Positions 1-11,975 of a stretch of 64,000 bases of DNA are shown piece by piece. The notes under the pieces are model-generated. The model saw only the letters and a list, made by a program, of their open reading frames with translations. It made no database searches and was not told the origin of the DNA. The stretch covers positions 297,981 to 361,980 of the forward strand of contig OX352761.1 in the NCBI GenBank assembly GCA_947095585.1, written 5' to 3'. Position numbers and translations under genes: made by a program. The DNA comes from Nephrocerus scutellatus. Lineage: Eukaryota; Arthropoda; Insecta; Diptera; Pipunculidae. How positions within the stretch are numbered: position 1 is the first letter of the stretch; each line of letters begins with the position of its first letter.

Positions 1-1317
1 AGTGTATCTGCCATTTTACTTCTGTACGTATTTGTCAATTCATTCAGAACTATTTAGAGTGTATAGTATGTAGTTTGAATGAAATCGAAAATGGTTCGTT
101 TGAAAAGTTTTTTTGTTGTTGTTGGTTGATTTGATTTTTGTGGTAAGTCCGACCATGAAAGTTCGTTTTTTTGCTGCTTATAGCTATATGTGGTTAGATT
201 TTTAACTTATTTGGTTTGTTATTATATTGTTTAACCTATTGTTCGCTGCTATATTTATTTTTAATGTAAAAAATCATAGCAACTTTTAGTAGTGGTTCGT
301 TGTAAATATTATTGATTGGTTGATTGATATCTTCTTGCGTTTAATTGTATATTATAATCTAATTGCACTTCGTCGGATTTCTTAAGGCGTTTATCTGAAA
401 TGAGAAAGGTGAAGACAAATTAGTTAGTGCATTAAAAAAATAATTTTCCAGTTTCTAATAGAAATAATTCAATATATTATTTATTTATTTAATATCTCTT
501 AGAGAGTATGCACCGTGATGGTGCATAAAGCGGAATCAAATACAATAAACCGGAGCAACTTATGTGGTACAAAAGAATATCCCTAATGAACATGATTTAT
601 AAATACTCGTATTCTTTACGTGATTGTAGTGAAAGTAGATAGATAAGTAGGAGCCTTTTATTATAAGCTGGAAGCTCCACATTCCAACCTAGGTACTTTG
701 CGAATTGAATTGGTTGGGACAAACGAAAGATACTAAAAACACCTTACAGAAGGTGCAGTTCATATATTTTATCAGTTCTATTGAAATCCGTCCAGAAATG
801 TTTGAGAAATCGTCTAAACCGACGGATGGATGGACAGGAAAATGAAGCTGAACAACTTTGACTTTGCATCAAGTTGTTTCCCCCATACAAATAACGAACT
901 CCAGCCTAAAAGTATGCTCAGTAAAATTATCTGCTTAATAAGTTCCACTTGGAAAATATTCTATGGGATATTATCAGAGTCTACATTTTGCCACTGCCAG
1001 AGAGGCGAAGTTTTTTCACTGGCAACTGATTCCACACAACACACACACATACTATGAAGTACGTTTCCATAAAGACTTTTCTGCTTTTTTGTTTACAAAC
1101 CATTGCGATGGGGTTAGGCAGCGGTCAGAACTTGTGCGTCTTCACTTATTCACCGGCTTATGATGTTTTTCTTTTTCCCACCGTCTTCTTGAGACTATTC
1201 AACCAAATGCAAATTTCAGTTAAATAAGTGTCATGCTCCCATTACAAATGAACTGGTATTGATTTTATTTTCCATTAACATTGCTGAGCTAAAGAAAAAT
1301 AAAATAATATTTTAATA
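1..1317. other. AT-rich non-coding DNA
   Basis: No gene recognised; the longest frames are 75 codons and look random. A small perfect hairpin (7-bp stem, ATGCACC/GGTGCAT) lies at 508-526. Confidence 0.5.
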
Positions 1318-1560
1318 AAAAACAACCCATAAAAATTAAAAATGTTCGTGTAAATTCTCTAATCGGTAATACACAAAGTGCAAAGTTTGAATAAAATCGG
1401 GTTACTTTTTAAAAATAATTATATGGGAACACCTTGGCCCTGGGACCCGATCATTTCCAAATTTGTACAAAAAGTGTTGTTACAAATGTGTTTAAAATCT
1501 TAATTAAATCGCGTCAGTTCTTATTATATGGGAGCCCCTCGGCACTGCTTGGCGTGCTTC
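1318..1560 (+). repeat. Dispersed repeat A, copy 1
   Basis: It shares blocks with 16196-16600: an AACCCATAAAAATT-like start, TGTAAATTCTCTAAT, a TTTCCAAATTTGTACAAAAAGTGTTGT-like block, and a CAAAGTTTGAATAAAATC block. A related piece lies at 4215-4380. In the 4.2- and 16.4-kb copies the family runs into short-unit repeats or CAGA-type runs. Class unknown. Confidence 0.5.
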
Positions 1561-1764
1561 TTTTAATTTTTTCTAAGACTTCAGTATTCCAGATTTCCAC
1601 TTACAACATTCCAGAAATTTTTATTTATTTTATTACAGTTTTAGTTGTTATATATCCACCTATTTTAGTTTTTTTCTTTTAGGGAGCGAATAAAAGCTAT
1701 ACTTTTTAGTTTTTAACGAAAGATATATAATTTCAGTTATATGGAGAATATGAAGACAGACAAG

Positions 1765-2036
1765 GGACTCCAAAGGACATCCCCTAAGGCACCCTCAAGA
1801 ACCCCTTAAAACTTTCTCAAGACACAACCAAGAACCCTCTCAAAACTCCATCAAGAGGCCTTTAAATACCCATAAAGACTACCTCAAGCACTCCTCAAAA
1901 TCCACTCAAGACCACCACACGACTCCACTGAAGACGCCTAAAGACCCCACTTAACACCATCTTTAAAACCCCTCAAGACCCACACCACCCCACCTGAAGA
2001 CCACCCCGAGACCCATCTCAAGACTTCCCGAAAAGT
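1765..2036 (+). repeat. Degenerate CA-rich minisatellite
   Basis: The motif CCTCAAGACCCC and variants such as CTCAAGAACC and CTGAAGACC recur at irregular 13-25 bp spacing. The + strand is rich in A and C and strikingly poor in G over about 270 bp. Confidence 0.7.
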
Positions 2037-2096
2037 CCTACCACAAAAAGCGTACAAGACTGTCAACTCACAGCTTTAGAATGAAAAAAGCGTGCC

Positions 2097-2311
2097 AAAC
2101 AGACACACAGACATACAGACAGACATAGATATACAGATAGACATACAGACAGACATACAGACAGACATGCAGACATACAGACATACAGATATACAGTCAT
2201 ACAGACAGACATAGATATACAGACAGACATACAGACAGACATACAGACAGACATACAGACAGACAGACATACAGACAGACATACAGACAGACAGGCAGAC
2301 ACAGACATACA
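2097..2311 (+). repeat. CAGA/CATA microsatellite
   Basis: About 215 bp of alternating ACAGACAG, ACAT and AGATAT units. Antisense frames of Ser/Val/Cys/Leu repeats here are artefacts of the repeat. Confidence 0.95.
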
Positions 2312-3894
2312 TCACAGGAGCGAAATTTTTTTTCTGATTCTTTGCAAACTGCAACAAGAGGGCATTATTTTTTCGGTATTAACGCATCACTCGAGAGAAA
2401 TTCAATATGCTTCCCACTTTAACGAGTATAGTAATCACAAGCTCACACATACTCGTGCACGATGCGGTCACTTTGTCACATAATATATGCACGAGTATGT
2501 CATTTATTGTAACTGGAAAATCTGTACATAAACAACAGTGGGGGTGTCCCTTGCACCGCAAACATACAAAGATAGTATACATAACGCAGAAGTGTAAAAC
2601 AATGACAGAAAGATTTTACGCTCGACTTAGGTGGACAAACGGACGGAACGAACCCAGAAACATCAATAGTTGCATTAAAAAGCTCCAGTTTCAGTTTATT
2701 ATTGTGATCGCGTCATATGCTGCTGTGCAACAACGCGCTGGCACTTTGTTTGGCTGTTTCTATTAGCCACATGCAACAGTGAACGGGTTGGAATTGTGGC
2801 TTTTCCTGTGATTTATTTTATATGCAACAGTGAGTGTTGTTATTGCAGCACAGAGTGGTGGTGCAAGAACACCCCGTCCAACAGACGAACGTAATATACC
2901 CCTTTAGTGTTGAGAGTGAAATATTCTCCCTGTGTTCAACGGATTAACTGTTACATCGCGGTCTGCTGGGAAAGGAAAAGAATAGAAAAGCAACAAAAAA
3001 TGGGTTAGTTAGCGGGTGTAGTTGCTTATTTTAGTGTGTGTGCGTATCATTGATAACTGATTTAACATTTTATTGTTCACTGAATTTCTGAAATCCCTTT
3101 AGCAGTGTTTAACCCATTTTAGCGTTTCTGCTACACGAGTAAGTCTTCATCCTGTTGCAGATACCGATTGCATACAAAGTTATAGATATGGATTCGGTTA
3201 AATCGTAAGACCACACAAATATCTTTTTATTTTCGTGTAAATTCAGGCTTAAACTCGGTGCACAATCGGTTTTAAATTGAACTTTAACTGAAGAACCAAA
3301 GATCTGTTATCTGCCGATACAAAACTACCAACATCCTCTCTAAAATGTAACTTTCTTAAGCATGAAGTCATAATTTTACGGCATTACAGCATGCCTGCTA
3401 AGTTAGAGCCTACCAAAAAGTCTACTAAAACCACTCCACACTTTCCGAGACTTAGGTGTTCGCTCTCAAAATCAGCTAAGAAAACCTTACGGTATGTTTT
3501 TGATCCCATCTAAGTCTAAATCGGCGAGATCTATGAGAGCTAAGAGCCTACCACTAAGAACTGTGGAAAAACGCGATATTAATTTAACCTCCCGGACATT
3601 GTTCAAATTCGCAATTAAATGCATCTTTGGAAGAACTTACTCTGTCTTATCCCCATCGTTTAACCCACCTTTTAATAGAAATGTCAGAATTCAATGTGCT
3701 TAACACACGCTAATGTTGTAGCACCTCTTCCGAGGACATGTTCTCTGTCTAACATATGTATAATAATCTAAGAGTCAGCAAAATATTGTCTAGGATTAGA
3801 AGTAGCAGTCAAGACAATAAAGAGCCTTGGGGAACAGAAGCATTTTTAAAAAGATTTTTTTTAACCTGACTGTATGTGTCTGTCTGTCTATTTT
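2312..3894. other. Non-coding DNA, no feature recognised
   Basis: A 119-codon frame at 2407-2766 has no recognisable domain and no codon bias. No repeat shared with other parts of the window was seen. Confidence 0.4.
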
Positions 3895-4210
3895 ATCGAG
3901 TTTTTGAGCCTCTTTTTAAACACCTAATACAAAACCTAGAAAACTGAATTTTGTGAGCAACCCACTGTCTAGGGCTATTTCTAAGATCTTGTGTGTGACA
4001 CGTGTCGCGAGTCGTGTGTGGCAAATGTGAAGCGTGGAAAATTTGTTAATTTGTAAAATAGGCCCCATCTTTTTTAACCACCATCTACACGTCCTAGAGA
4101 GTTGACATTTTATAAATAGCTTAGTCTCATAGGATATTTAGGGAATGTGACGCGTATCTCGAGTCGCACGTAACGCGCGTGATGCGTGAAAAGGTGGTTA
4201 ATCTTTGCAA
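3895..4210 (+). repeat. CG-rich dispersed repeat B, copy 1
   Basis: It carries TTTTTAACCACC, CGTCCTAGAGAGTTGA and two CG-dense cores (GACACGTGTCGCGAGTCG near 3997 and GTGACGCGTATCTCGAG near 4146). The same block order occurs at 41605-41770, 55620-55880 and 59480-59920. The class is unknown, with no coding capacity. Confidence 0.6.
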
Positions 4211-4214
4211 TAGA

Positions 4215-4380
4215 TAGATAGCTATTTCTAAATAATTTATATGGGCACCGCTTGGCTTGAGGAATGAGGGGCTCCAAATTTTAATAGAATATTGTCATCG
4301 GAGATAAACATGTGTGCATAGTTTGAATAAACTCGAGCCTTGGGAAGTGGACTAAAAATGGATCACAAGATTTGCTAGAT
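4215..4380 (+). repeat. Dispersed repeat A, partial copy
   Basis: Shared elements are ATTTATATGGGCACC, CATAGTTTGAATAAACTCG, and GGAAGTGGACTAAAAATGGATCACAAGAT, which matches the 16.5-kb copy closely. It leads straight into the CCATCCAG array. Confidence 0.5.
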
Positions 4381-4384
4381 TGGC

Positions 4385-4577
4385 CAACCAGTCAGCCAGC
4401 CAGCTATCCAGCTATCCAGCCATCCAGCAATCCAGCAATCTAGGAATCCAGCAATCCAGCTATCCAGCTATCCAGTCATCCAGCCATCCAGCCATCCAGC
4501 CATCCAGCCATCCAGCCATCCAGCCATCCAACCATCAAGCCATCCAGCCATCCAGCCATCCAGACATCTAGCCATCA
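4385..4577 (+). repeat. CCATCCAG tandem array
   Basis: About 24 units of an 8-bp repeat (CCATCCAG with CTATCCAG and CAATCCAG variants). Frames of Ser-Gln-Pro-Ala-Ile type on + and Trp-Met-Ala-Gly type on - are repeat artefacts. Confidence 0.95.
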
Positions 4578-4614
4578 TGCCAGCCACAAACAGATGAGCA
4601 GGCGAAGTTAATAT

Positions 4615-4690
4615 AGAGCACTTGCTGATCCCGGACGCTTCACTACGCGCACGCATAAACCTACGCCTTCTTGTTACCATCGCGTTTGAT
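4615..4690 (+). repeat. Dispersed repeat C, partial copy (GCTGATCCCGGACGCT)
   Basis: GCTGATCCCGGACGCT followed by ACCT-CCTTCTTGTTACC is shared with 44005-44090. It resembles the CTAGCTGACCCGGC-type repeats common in insect genomes; class not established. Confidence 0.45.
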
Positions 4691-6020
4691 GTAAATCAAA
4701 AAATTTTGGCAGTTTTCGTCTCCAAAGAACATAACAAAGTGATGTCCATCAAAAAATGTGACAACAAATTGCATAAAGGGCACATATAGTTAATGTTTAC
4801 CAACTAATTCGTCATTACCAGTATGGCATTGAGTGTCCCGCCTTAGTTCATCGGTCAATATGGAAAGTAAAGATTTATTCTTTTTGTTCACAAAACAGAC
4901 ACTAAAACAAGTACGTACATTTTTTTAAATATTCACCTGTAGTTTCTACAAAATGAAACTTCATTGAGATAGATGCAAAAAAAGCGCTTTATTGACGGAT
5001 ATGTACAACAGCTTAAAACGATCACAGATTTCAATTAAAAGAAATTGTGCGTTTGCGTGTTGGATTGTAGATTATCATTAAAATTTTTAAATTTTCCAAT
5101 TGTGATAATTTTCATGATTTTGGGGGCTTCAAGTGCAGACAGACGGACCAAACATTTGTGGCCATAACACAGTCTGAGAATATCATCATATTCAATTATA
5201 ATTATTTATCTATTTTTCTTGTTTTAAAATGAGAAACGACCACAGTAAGATCCGATCACTTGAAAATCCTCGAAAATACTGAATACAATTCAAGCCAAAC
5301 GCATACATCGAGCCGAACACGAATTCGCAGCCCACATCATCTCTTCAATTGGCAGAGATGCCAAGGTCGATGCAAAAATATTAAAATAACAAAAAGCAAA
5401 AAGCAGCAAAACTTAAGGGGGAAAAGCTTAAAAATAAAATTAAGAATTATTTCAAAATCTATCTGTCGAAATTTTTTTAAATTCGTGTTTTGATTCTTCT
5501 CTTAACGCAACGCAAGCGCTGCAGGCGATTTTTCTCGAACGCAATTGAACTCACGGTGTGCGAGCGGGTGTGATCGTGTGTGCCATGATCAGGGTTGTCG
5601 ATCTTGATCGCTAACAATGCAAAGTGGAAGGAAACAGTGCATTGGTGCGATTGGATGGAGCACTAGCAAAATTCATTCACATTCTCATAAACAATAAACT
5701 CGGAATAAAGTGCATCGATAAAAGAAAAACAAAGGATCGAAAGCAGAGGAATAAACAAACATTAATCAATATTGGTTGGTGGGTAGAGCAATAAAATCCT
5801 GTTCTGTGTGTTCGCTTCTGTTAAAAAATTTCTTATTTCTGATGTTTTCCTCTATAAAGGTTTGCATAGATCCTCTAAGGGAGTATTATTTATTCGGTAA
5901 TTGTGGCTGACTTGTGTCTTGCCGAGAAGCCACAATCAGCAGTATACGAAAAGATATGGTTTATCCAATACGAAGTGACCCAATGATTGCTGTTAAGGTG
6001 AATTCCGAGACTTGAAAGGT
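4691..6020. other. Non-coding; 5500-5830 has a 5' UTR-like composition
   Basis: No gene recognised. The part at about 5500-5830 is GC-richer and then AAC/AAAG-rich, as in fly 5' leaders, but no start codon with a convincing frame follows. The promoter idea is weak. Confidence 0.3.
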
Positions 6021-6026
6021 CTTATC

Positions 6027-6645
6027 GGACGAAAGGCAATATCTCCAATATCGAGCAAGGGGGTGCATGTTCAAAAAGTAAAATGTTAAGTGAGACACTG
6101 TTATGCTCACACTGTTAAGTGAGACACTGTTAAATGTCACTATTTTGAAAACTAAGCCATTTCTCAAGCTATTCGTATGAAATTCGGTATGTAGGACTAA
6201 GATACGACTGTTAGACTTCTTCCTATGGAAATTCTGGAATATGATCTTTATGGTCTGGAATTTCTGGAACAAAGCAATTTCTCAAGCGATTCGTATGAAA
6301 TTCGGTATGTAGGACTAAGATACGACTGTTAGACTTCTTCCTATGGAAATTCAGGAATATGATCGTTATGGTCTGAAATATTTGGAACAAAGCAATTTCT
6401 CAAGCAATTTCACAAGCGATTCGCATGAAATTCGGCATGTATGACTAAGATGCGGCTTAAGACTGTGATATGGTCATTAGAATCTGGAATTTTGGAAACT
6501 ATACCATTTTGAAATGTCCCTTCGTATATCGGTTCCACAGGCAAGAAGATTATTGTTTTTTTTTTCTTTCGTCCCGGGCAGACGTTGTCACGCTCAAAAT
6601 CTATGGCCGTGTCTCCGACACAGTCTACCCTGCACTTTTTTGCAT
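6027..6645 (+). mobile_element. TIR-like repeat D, copy 1, with internal tandem triplication
   Basis: The block starting TGCATGTTCAAAAAGTAAAATG is shared with 14.2 and 28.6 kb. A 120-bp internal unit (CAAGCGATTCGTATGAAATT...GGACTAAGATACGACTG) is repeated about three times at 6130-6470. The right end GACGTTGTCACGCTCAAAA (6581-6599) mirrors the left end seen in copies 2 and 3 (TTTTGACGTGGCAACGTC). No coding capacity; a non-autonomous DNA element is my inference. Confidence 0.5.
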
Positions 6646-7059
6646 AAATCGGATTAAATGCCGGCAATTTAGCGTTCGATGCTGGTCCTGATGTCGTCTG
6701 AAGTCTCTGGCTTATTGGCATAGACGTCAAATCTAACGAAAGAGTCGACTAATTGGCAGGTCCATTTCTGGACATATAACTCGTTTGTTTGGCCATCTGT
6801 GTGATATATTGCATCATTTTGTGAAACGTCGTATGCTCCAAGTCAACTAATTTATCGAAAAAAGTTGTCCGGTAGCGATCTCCAATGACAGTGAATTCAT
6901 TTCCAGCATTATTGAAAAATAAGAAGTATGAAAATATTGAAGAAAAATATGACAATAACCCATTCGGCATTAAACCCGCACCAAAAAGTAAATTTTCGGC
7001 TATATGCGATGTAATTAATTATATTCTAGTACCAATATGAGTGAAAAGCATAGTTTGCT

Positions 7060-7600
7060 CATGCTTATGATCATTCAATTCAACCTATTATTTAGGGTTT
7101 CATTTATAAAAACACTAAACAATAAACACCCTAAAATAGAATCCTGAGGGCTACCAGCATATATAGTATCAAAGACAGAACAAATATTACCAATCTTCAC
7201 TTGCTGAAAACTGTCAGATAGGTAACATTCAATGTGCTTGATAGAACTGAAGGCCACAATAATATTACCTTTAGGCTTACACTATCAAAATAAATCAAAA
7301 AAGCGGTATACGTAAGATTATCTTTTCCATATATTTGACGAATGTCATCGAGCATTTTGAGCATTACAGTATAGCAGCTGTGCTTCGTTTATAAATCCAT
7401 ATTGTAGTAGTAACAGCATATTATTGTCATCAAATTAACTGACCGGTTGGTCAGTTTCGCTATTAATCTCTACAGGACCAGGACCAATAGAAAAGGTAGT
7501 ATACTAATGGATCTATAATCACTCGGTGAAGCCGCTGATCTTTTCTCAGCCACAGGGATAACAATATCTAGCTTATATATATGGCAAATACAAGATTAAA
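7060..7600 (-). pseudogene. Non-LTR retrotransposon reverse transcriptase fragment
   Basis: Minus-strand translation at 7075-7257 reads CYLSDSFQQVKIGN, then AGSPQDSILGCLLFSVFIN, the RT motif normally GVPQGSILGPLLFS-IND. Upstream (7300-7580) frames give an IVIPVAEK and SDYRSISILP-like piece of RT domain 0-1. Gly to Asp at the PQG motif, stops and frameshifts show it is dead. Jockey-superfamily is likely. Confidence 0.65.
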
Positions 7601-8879
7601 AAACCGAATAGCAAGTCAACTTGAGTCGACACAGAGATTTTTGGCAAGTTGTTGAACACTGGTCAGAAACACGTTGAATGTACCATGAGAGTGGCAAAAA
7701 GTGTGGATAAAATGGGTCGACTGAGGAAATGTCGCTTGGGTGAAAATGTCGACTGAGAAAACGTTGACCTTTTTTACAGTCAATATTCGACATTTTCTAA
7801 ATTAACATTTTCAACTTTGACGGGATATAATAGTTATCGATATGTCGATATATTCACATAGGACATTGAACCGAAGCACACTTTATAAAGTAAGCATTCC
7901 AGCCTATATAAAAATAATTTTTTTTTTGTTTATTATAAAGTGTACCTAATATGAAAATAAAATCCAATAGTTTCACTGTATGTGTCACTCTGGCTGTTGC
8001 TATGTCTTATTGACAAACAAAAACTCCGACAATTCCCAATTGTTAGCACATTGCAAATAATTATATAGGGTTCAAAATATACCGAACGCTCAGACTTGCA
8101 TTAAATTTTGTTATTATTTATGAATTAAAAAATATGAAAACTCGAAGCAAGCTTCCTCGACTGTTCTGTGTGTAATGTGATGCAGCGAACAAAGAGGTCA
8201 TCGCTTAATAACATTGATTAAGTGAAGATGAAAAAAAAACACTATACTGGGAGATAAGCATGAACAGATACAGATAAAGAAGCCGTTTTGCACTCAGAAT
8301 CAGTATGAGCTTTAGAAGGAAAACAAATGTCGTCATATTGTGGTACTTCACTTAAATTGAACTGAATTAAAACTCTGGTAACTCGAGCTTGCTCAATTGA
8401 CAGCACAATCGCCAAATATGGAAACGTGCCATACTCTGATGTAATAAGTAAACCGCATTAAAAAATACTTTATTAGCATAGGCAGCCGAGATAATTAGAA
8501 ACAATTAACACACCTACAAGTTTTTGCATAAATTCTGCTAACACTGTATTGCCATATTGCGTGTCGTGTCATGTGTGATAGCGAAATGTGAATTCATACC
8601 ATCAGTACAGAATTGAACCAAAAAATTTTTGTTTGCAAATTTCACTGTGGTCGGCCGGCGTGACTTTGTGCAATTTTAATTCGCAGAATCCTAATTTTTA
8701 ATTAAAATAATGGAAACGCCCCTAAACGCTGCGTGGGGTTACATCATTTCATTATGTGCGTTTAGGCATAATGTCATAAGGAGGAGGAGAGAAGGAAAAA
8801 GTTCTGGAAAAGCGACGCACATGCAAACTTGGAGAAAGAAAAGCGGTGCTCAGGTCCGGACAACAAACGCAGTTTCATA
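7601..8879. other. Non-coding DNA, nothing recognised
   Basis: AT-rich, with random short frames only. A short inverted repeat CCTAAACG...CGTTTAGG lies near 8720-8766. Confidence 0.4.
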
Positions 8880-9610
8880 TTTTTAAATTAAGAGCCGCCA
8901 TAGAGAAGTGGATCGCTAAAGATAAAGAACATTTTATCGCCATGATCTTAAAAGCCGCGTACGATAGTGTCCAAGGCAGAAAGGAAGCAGCTGAAAGTCT
9001 TATAAACGTTTTTACAACAACAACACTGCCGGAGTAAGAATAAAGGGGAAAAGTTCAAGAGGGTGCAATATGGCAGAAGAACTGAAGTAAGGAACCCGTC
9101 TCAGCACACTGTTGTTTAATTATTCCTTAGTTAAAGCAGCCTAGTAATGCAGACCACAAGGTCAAATTTGGAGTTGAATTTCATCATATCTATCTAGTAT
9201 ACTCACTATGGGCAAATGACATTATCATTTTTGCAACAACCCAGTCAGACTGCAGCAGGCTTAACTAAAAAGAAATGGTATGCCGTTTAATTTCGAAAAG
9301 GCTTAAGCGATGTAGGTCTCCAAATAAAAATGCTAGACCACAGTAACATTCAATGGAAGAATCTCGATCATGTAGTAATGAACTTTATCAAGGAAGCAAT
9401 AAATGCATACTACCAAATTAGCAGCACAATAGTAACCAAGCAGAAGATAAGAAAGTTGTACAATGCAAGTAATCGTGCCAATAGCTCCATATGGGACTGA
9501 AAACTAACATCTATTGAATAAGCACTTAAATAAGTATAAAGCTATAGAAATGTACAACTTAAAGAGAGTAGCAGGAAAACCTAGAAGAAATAGAATAAGA
9601 AATAAACGAT
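8880..9610 (+). pseudogene. Degraded non-LTR reverse transcriptase
   Basis: Three RT landmarks appear in order but in three frames. LKAAYDSVQGR (motif A, about 8950) is followed by GTRLSTLLFN (the RQGD-LSTLLFN motif, about 9091) and by SLWANDIIIFATTQ (the YADDIIIFA motif C, about 9203, with Tyr to Trp and the first Asp to Asn). A GLQIK-type motif D follows at about 9315. Frameshifts and stops make it a pseudogene of RTE/CR1-like type; the clade is uncertain. Confidence 0.6.
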
Positions 9611-10081
9611 TAACAAAATTTTAAAAACGTAAACGTTTTAATGTACTCAGCAATCCCAACTAAACAAATTCAGATTTATTGACAGAACACATTCTTCACA
9701 ATTTCCTAAGCAATAAAACAAAAAAAACCAAAAAGTATTCCCTACTCAAATTCAATTTCAAGTCTTAACCCACTTGAAACTTATATAAACAATTTTAGCA
9801 CAACATAAAATAAAAAAAAACATACACAAAGTATTTTGTTTATATCATTTATAACACAGAGAGGAGTATAAAGCGCAGCTAAATGTGGTGCGCCTATGAT
9901 TCAATCAACAACACCCTACGTTTGAGGATCTCTTTGAGTTATTTATGTTTAATTCCATTAAATGTGTTATGGCGTGACGTGTTAAGGGTAAATTTCTGGG
10001 CCACATCAAGTTTTTTGAATCTTTTAATGATCCAATCCAATGACCAATGAGTATTCAAAAGCGAATATTCAACATATGTGA
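9611..10081. other. Non-coding A-rich DNA
   Basis: No gene or shared repeat seen. Confidence 0.4.
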
Positions 10082-10082
10082 G

Positions 10083-10139
10083 TCAAAGTGACGACCCAAG
10101 ATCCGGATTAAAATCTTCTTCTTGGGTCGTCACTTTTGA
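10083..10139 (+). repeat. Long hairpin, 19-20 bp stem
   Basis: The left arm TCAAAGTGACGACCCAAGA (10083-10101) pairs with 10120-10139, one bulged base, 18-nt loop. Confidence 0.85.
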
Positions 10140-10179
10140 TGTTCCATATTTATAGCAATTCAGAAATGAAGACACAAAA

Positions 10180-10520
10180 CTTATGCTCCAAAAGTGACGA
10201 TTCAAGTAACGAATCAACCAATGGTTTTGGTTCAAACAACACTTTTGGATCAATACTTTTCATAATAATTTCAAAAGTGGCACTAGAATTCAAAAGTGAT
10301 AATCCAGAAGTGAGGATCCAAAATATATGATTAAAAATATCAATCAATACTTTGGGGTGATTATTAATGATTTAATCATCACATCTAGATCAATACTTTC
10401 AAAAACAATTCAAAAATTATACTAGAATTAATATTTTAAAATGAGAAACCAAAATTGAGGATTTTAAAGTAATGATCCAAAGTACTGATCGTCATCAACC
10501 AACTAACCTATCGAATTCAA
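10180..10520 (+). repeat. Degenerate AAAGTGACGATCCAA-type repeats
   Basis: Variants of the hairpin arm (CAAAAGTGACGATTCAAG, CAAAAGTGGCACTAGAATT, CAAAAGTGATAATCCAGAAG, AAAGTAATGATCCAAAG) recur at irregular spacing. It looks like an old tandem array derived from the hairpin arm. Confidence 0.5.
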
Positions 10521-11174
10521 GAGATGCCCTTCAAATTTGTCACTTTCTCTTCCCCCTCTGACTTGTCTTCAAGATTCCAAAACATTACCATTTCTTTCTA
10601 AATTCAGAAAATTCATAGTCAGCCAAATGTATGCCACAGACATTATGCAATTCGCTGACTATGACAATAATTACAAAAAAAAACTTCAAAGCTTTGAAAA
10701 GAGAGAAAAATAAAATTGTCATTTTTCTTTTAAATATTTTCTCAATTTAAGTTTTAGTCGTTTTAACCATTTGTGGATGCGATTCGTTTTTTAGTTAGAG
10801 ATAGAATTGCGACTATTAACCGTCTACTTATAAGGCGTGTATAGATGATTTCCTTCGATAGCCGAGATTCTTTGGCAGAATGAGTAATCTTAGAATATAC
10901 CTTAGTCTCAGTCTCCAATCTTCCACTCACTTACTGAAGTAATATGGGGATACACTTGCAAAAAGTATTTTGAATTCACGTGCAGAAATTTTAGCTTAAG
11001 GAACTTTAACCAATTCGGGTCGCAAAATCTACACACTCGTTGAAATGCATAAATTAAAATCAGTTTAGTAGCACCAAAAAATATAAAAATAACAAACAGT
11101 TCAAGGTATAGGTTGGGTTTAAAATCCTTAACACAATATCCCCAAACACAAGATTCCCAAAGCAACTGCCGTCA
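10521..11174. other. Non-coding; right part may be LINE 3' extension
   Basis: No gene. The last about 150 bp may continue the minus-strand LINE that starts at 11175, but I could not read further RT motifs. Confidence 0.35.
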
Positions 11175-11975
11175 GCGATGGAATGTATTGGATTAGAAGT
11201 TGTACAAATTGGATTCAAAGATAGATTCTTATCCATTGAAGCAGGGTCACATCGACTTCATAATCACGCATTTTGGAGAAAAGGGCTTGGTACTAAACTC
11301 TGTAAAATGGCTTTGAAATATCGAGTGCTACAACTTTTCTTTCACCAAACTTGTGAAAGACTAATTCCACTTTTCCGTGAGATATGTCCGCGGAAACCAT
11401 TCTGACAATCGTTGAATAGTTCTCGTGATTCAAGATACTTCAAAAGCTGACGATTAATCAACGTTTCCATCAACCAAGAAAAAAGGGACGTTAGTGCTAT
11501 TAGTCTGTACGAAGGAAGACATTTTGGTTTGCGTTTTGATATAGGCTGGACAAATGCTGTTTTCCAACTACTCGAAAAGAGTTAAGAAGAATAGTGTAAG
11601 TAGAATAGCTAACGTATTGGTAATGTCAGCAATGAAGAACACCTCTTCAGAACTACCATTTGGACCAGCGGATTTGTGTATGCTGAGGTCACTTACTCTT
11701 AACTTAACTCTAGCAACTGCAATAGTACGAATGCAAATCTGTCCTTTCGAGTGTTCGATCTAGCTGCAAAATGTGCAGCAAGTAGATTGGCCTTGTCTTT
11801 AGAGCTGGCAGCTGGAATCATTTCTGGCAGGCTTGCATTATGTCGGTCTTCCTCTGTGGGTCTTGCGTTGAACAACCGAAAGCTTACCTCCCTTTTTCTA
11901 GAAGCCTCCTTGCCACTTCAATTATATCATCTATCATCCTTTGGCTTAATAGACCGATTAACTTGATGTGTGAAG
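11175..11975 (-). pseudogene. Jockey-type LINE, RT N-terminal half
   Basis: Minus-strand pieces in family order: KANLLAAHFAARS (linker), IHKSAGPNG (domain 1), then MSSFVQTNSTNVPF and VDGNVD (normally ALTS-L-KVMETLINRQLL), KYLESRELFNDCQNGFR, and GERKVVALDISKPFYRV (motif A, with Phe-Tyr for Phe-Asp). VDVTLLQWIRIYL follows. Several frameshifts and stops are present. The order and spacing match the Jockey superfamily; palm motifs B-C are absent or unreadable. Confidence 0.7.

Noticed and set aside
2063..2357. Minus ORFs of 81 and 93 codons rich in Ser, Val, Cys and Leu
   Set aside because: They are translations of the CAGA/CATA microsatellite.
4385..4577. Possible CRISPR-like array
   Set aside because: The units are 8-bp head-to-tail repeats without spacers, in eukaryotic DNA.
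4380..4680. ORFs with Ser-Gln-Pro-Ala-Ile or Trp-Met-Ala-Gly repeats
   Set aside because: They are translations of the CCATCCAG array on either strand.
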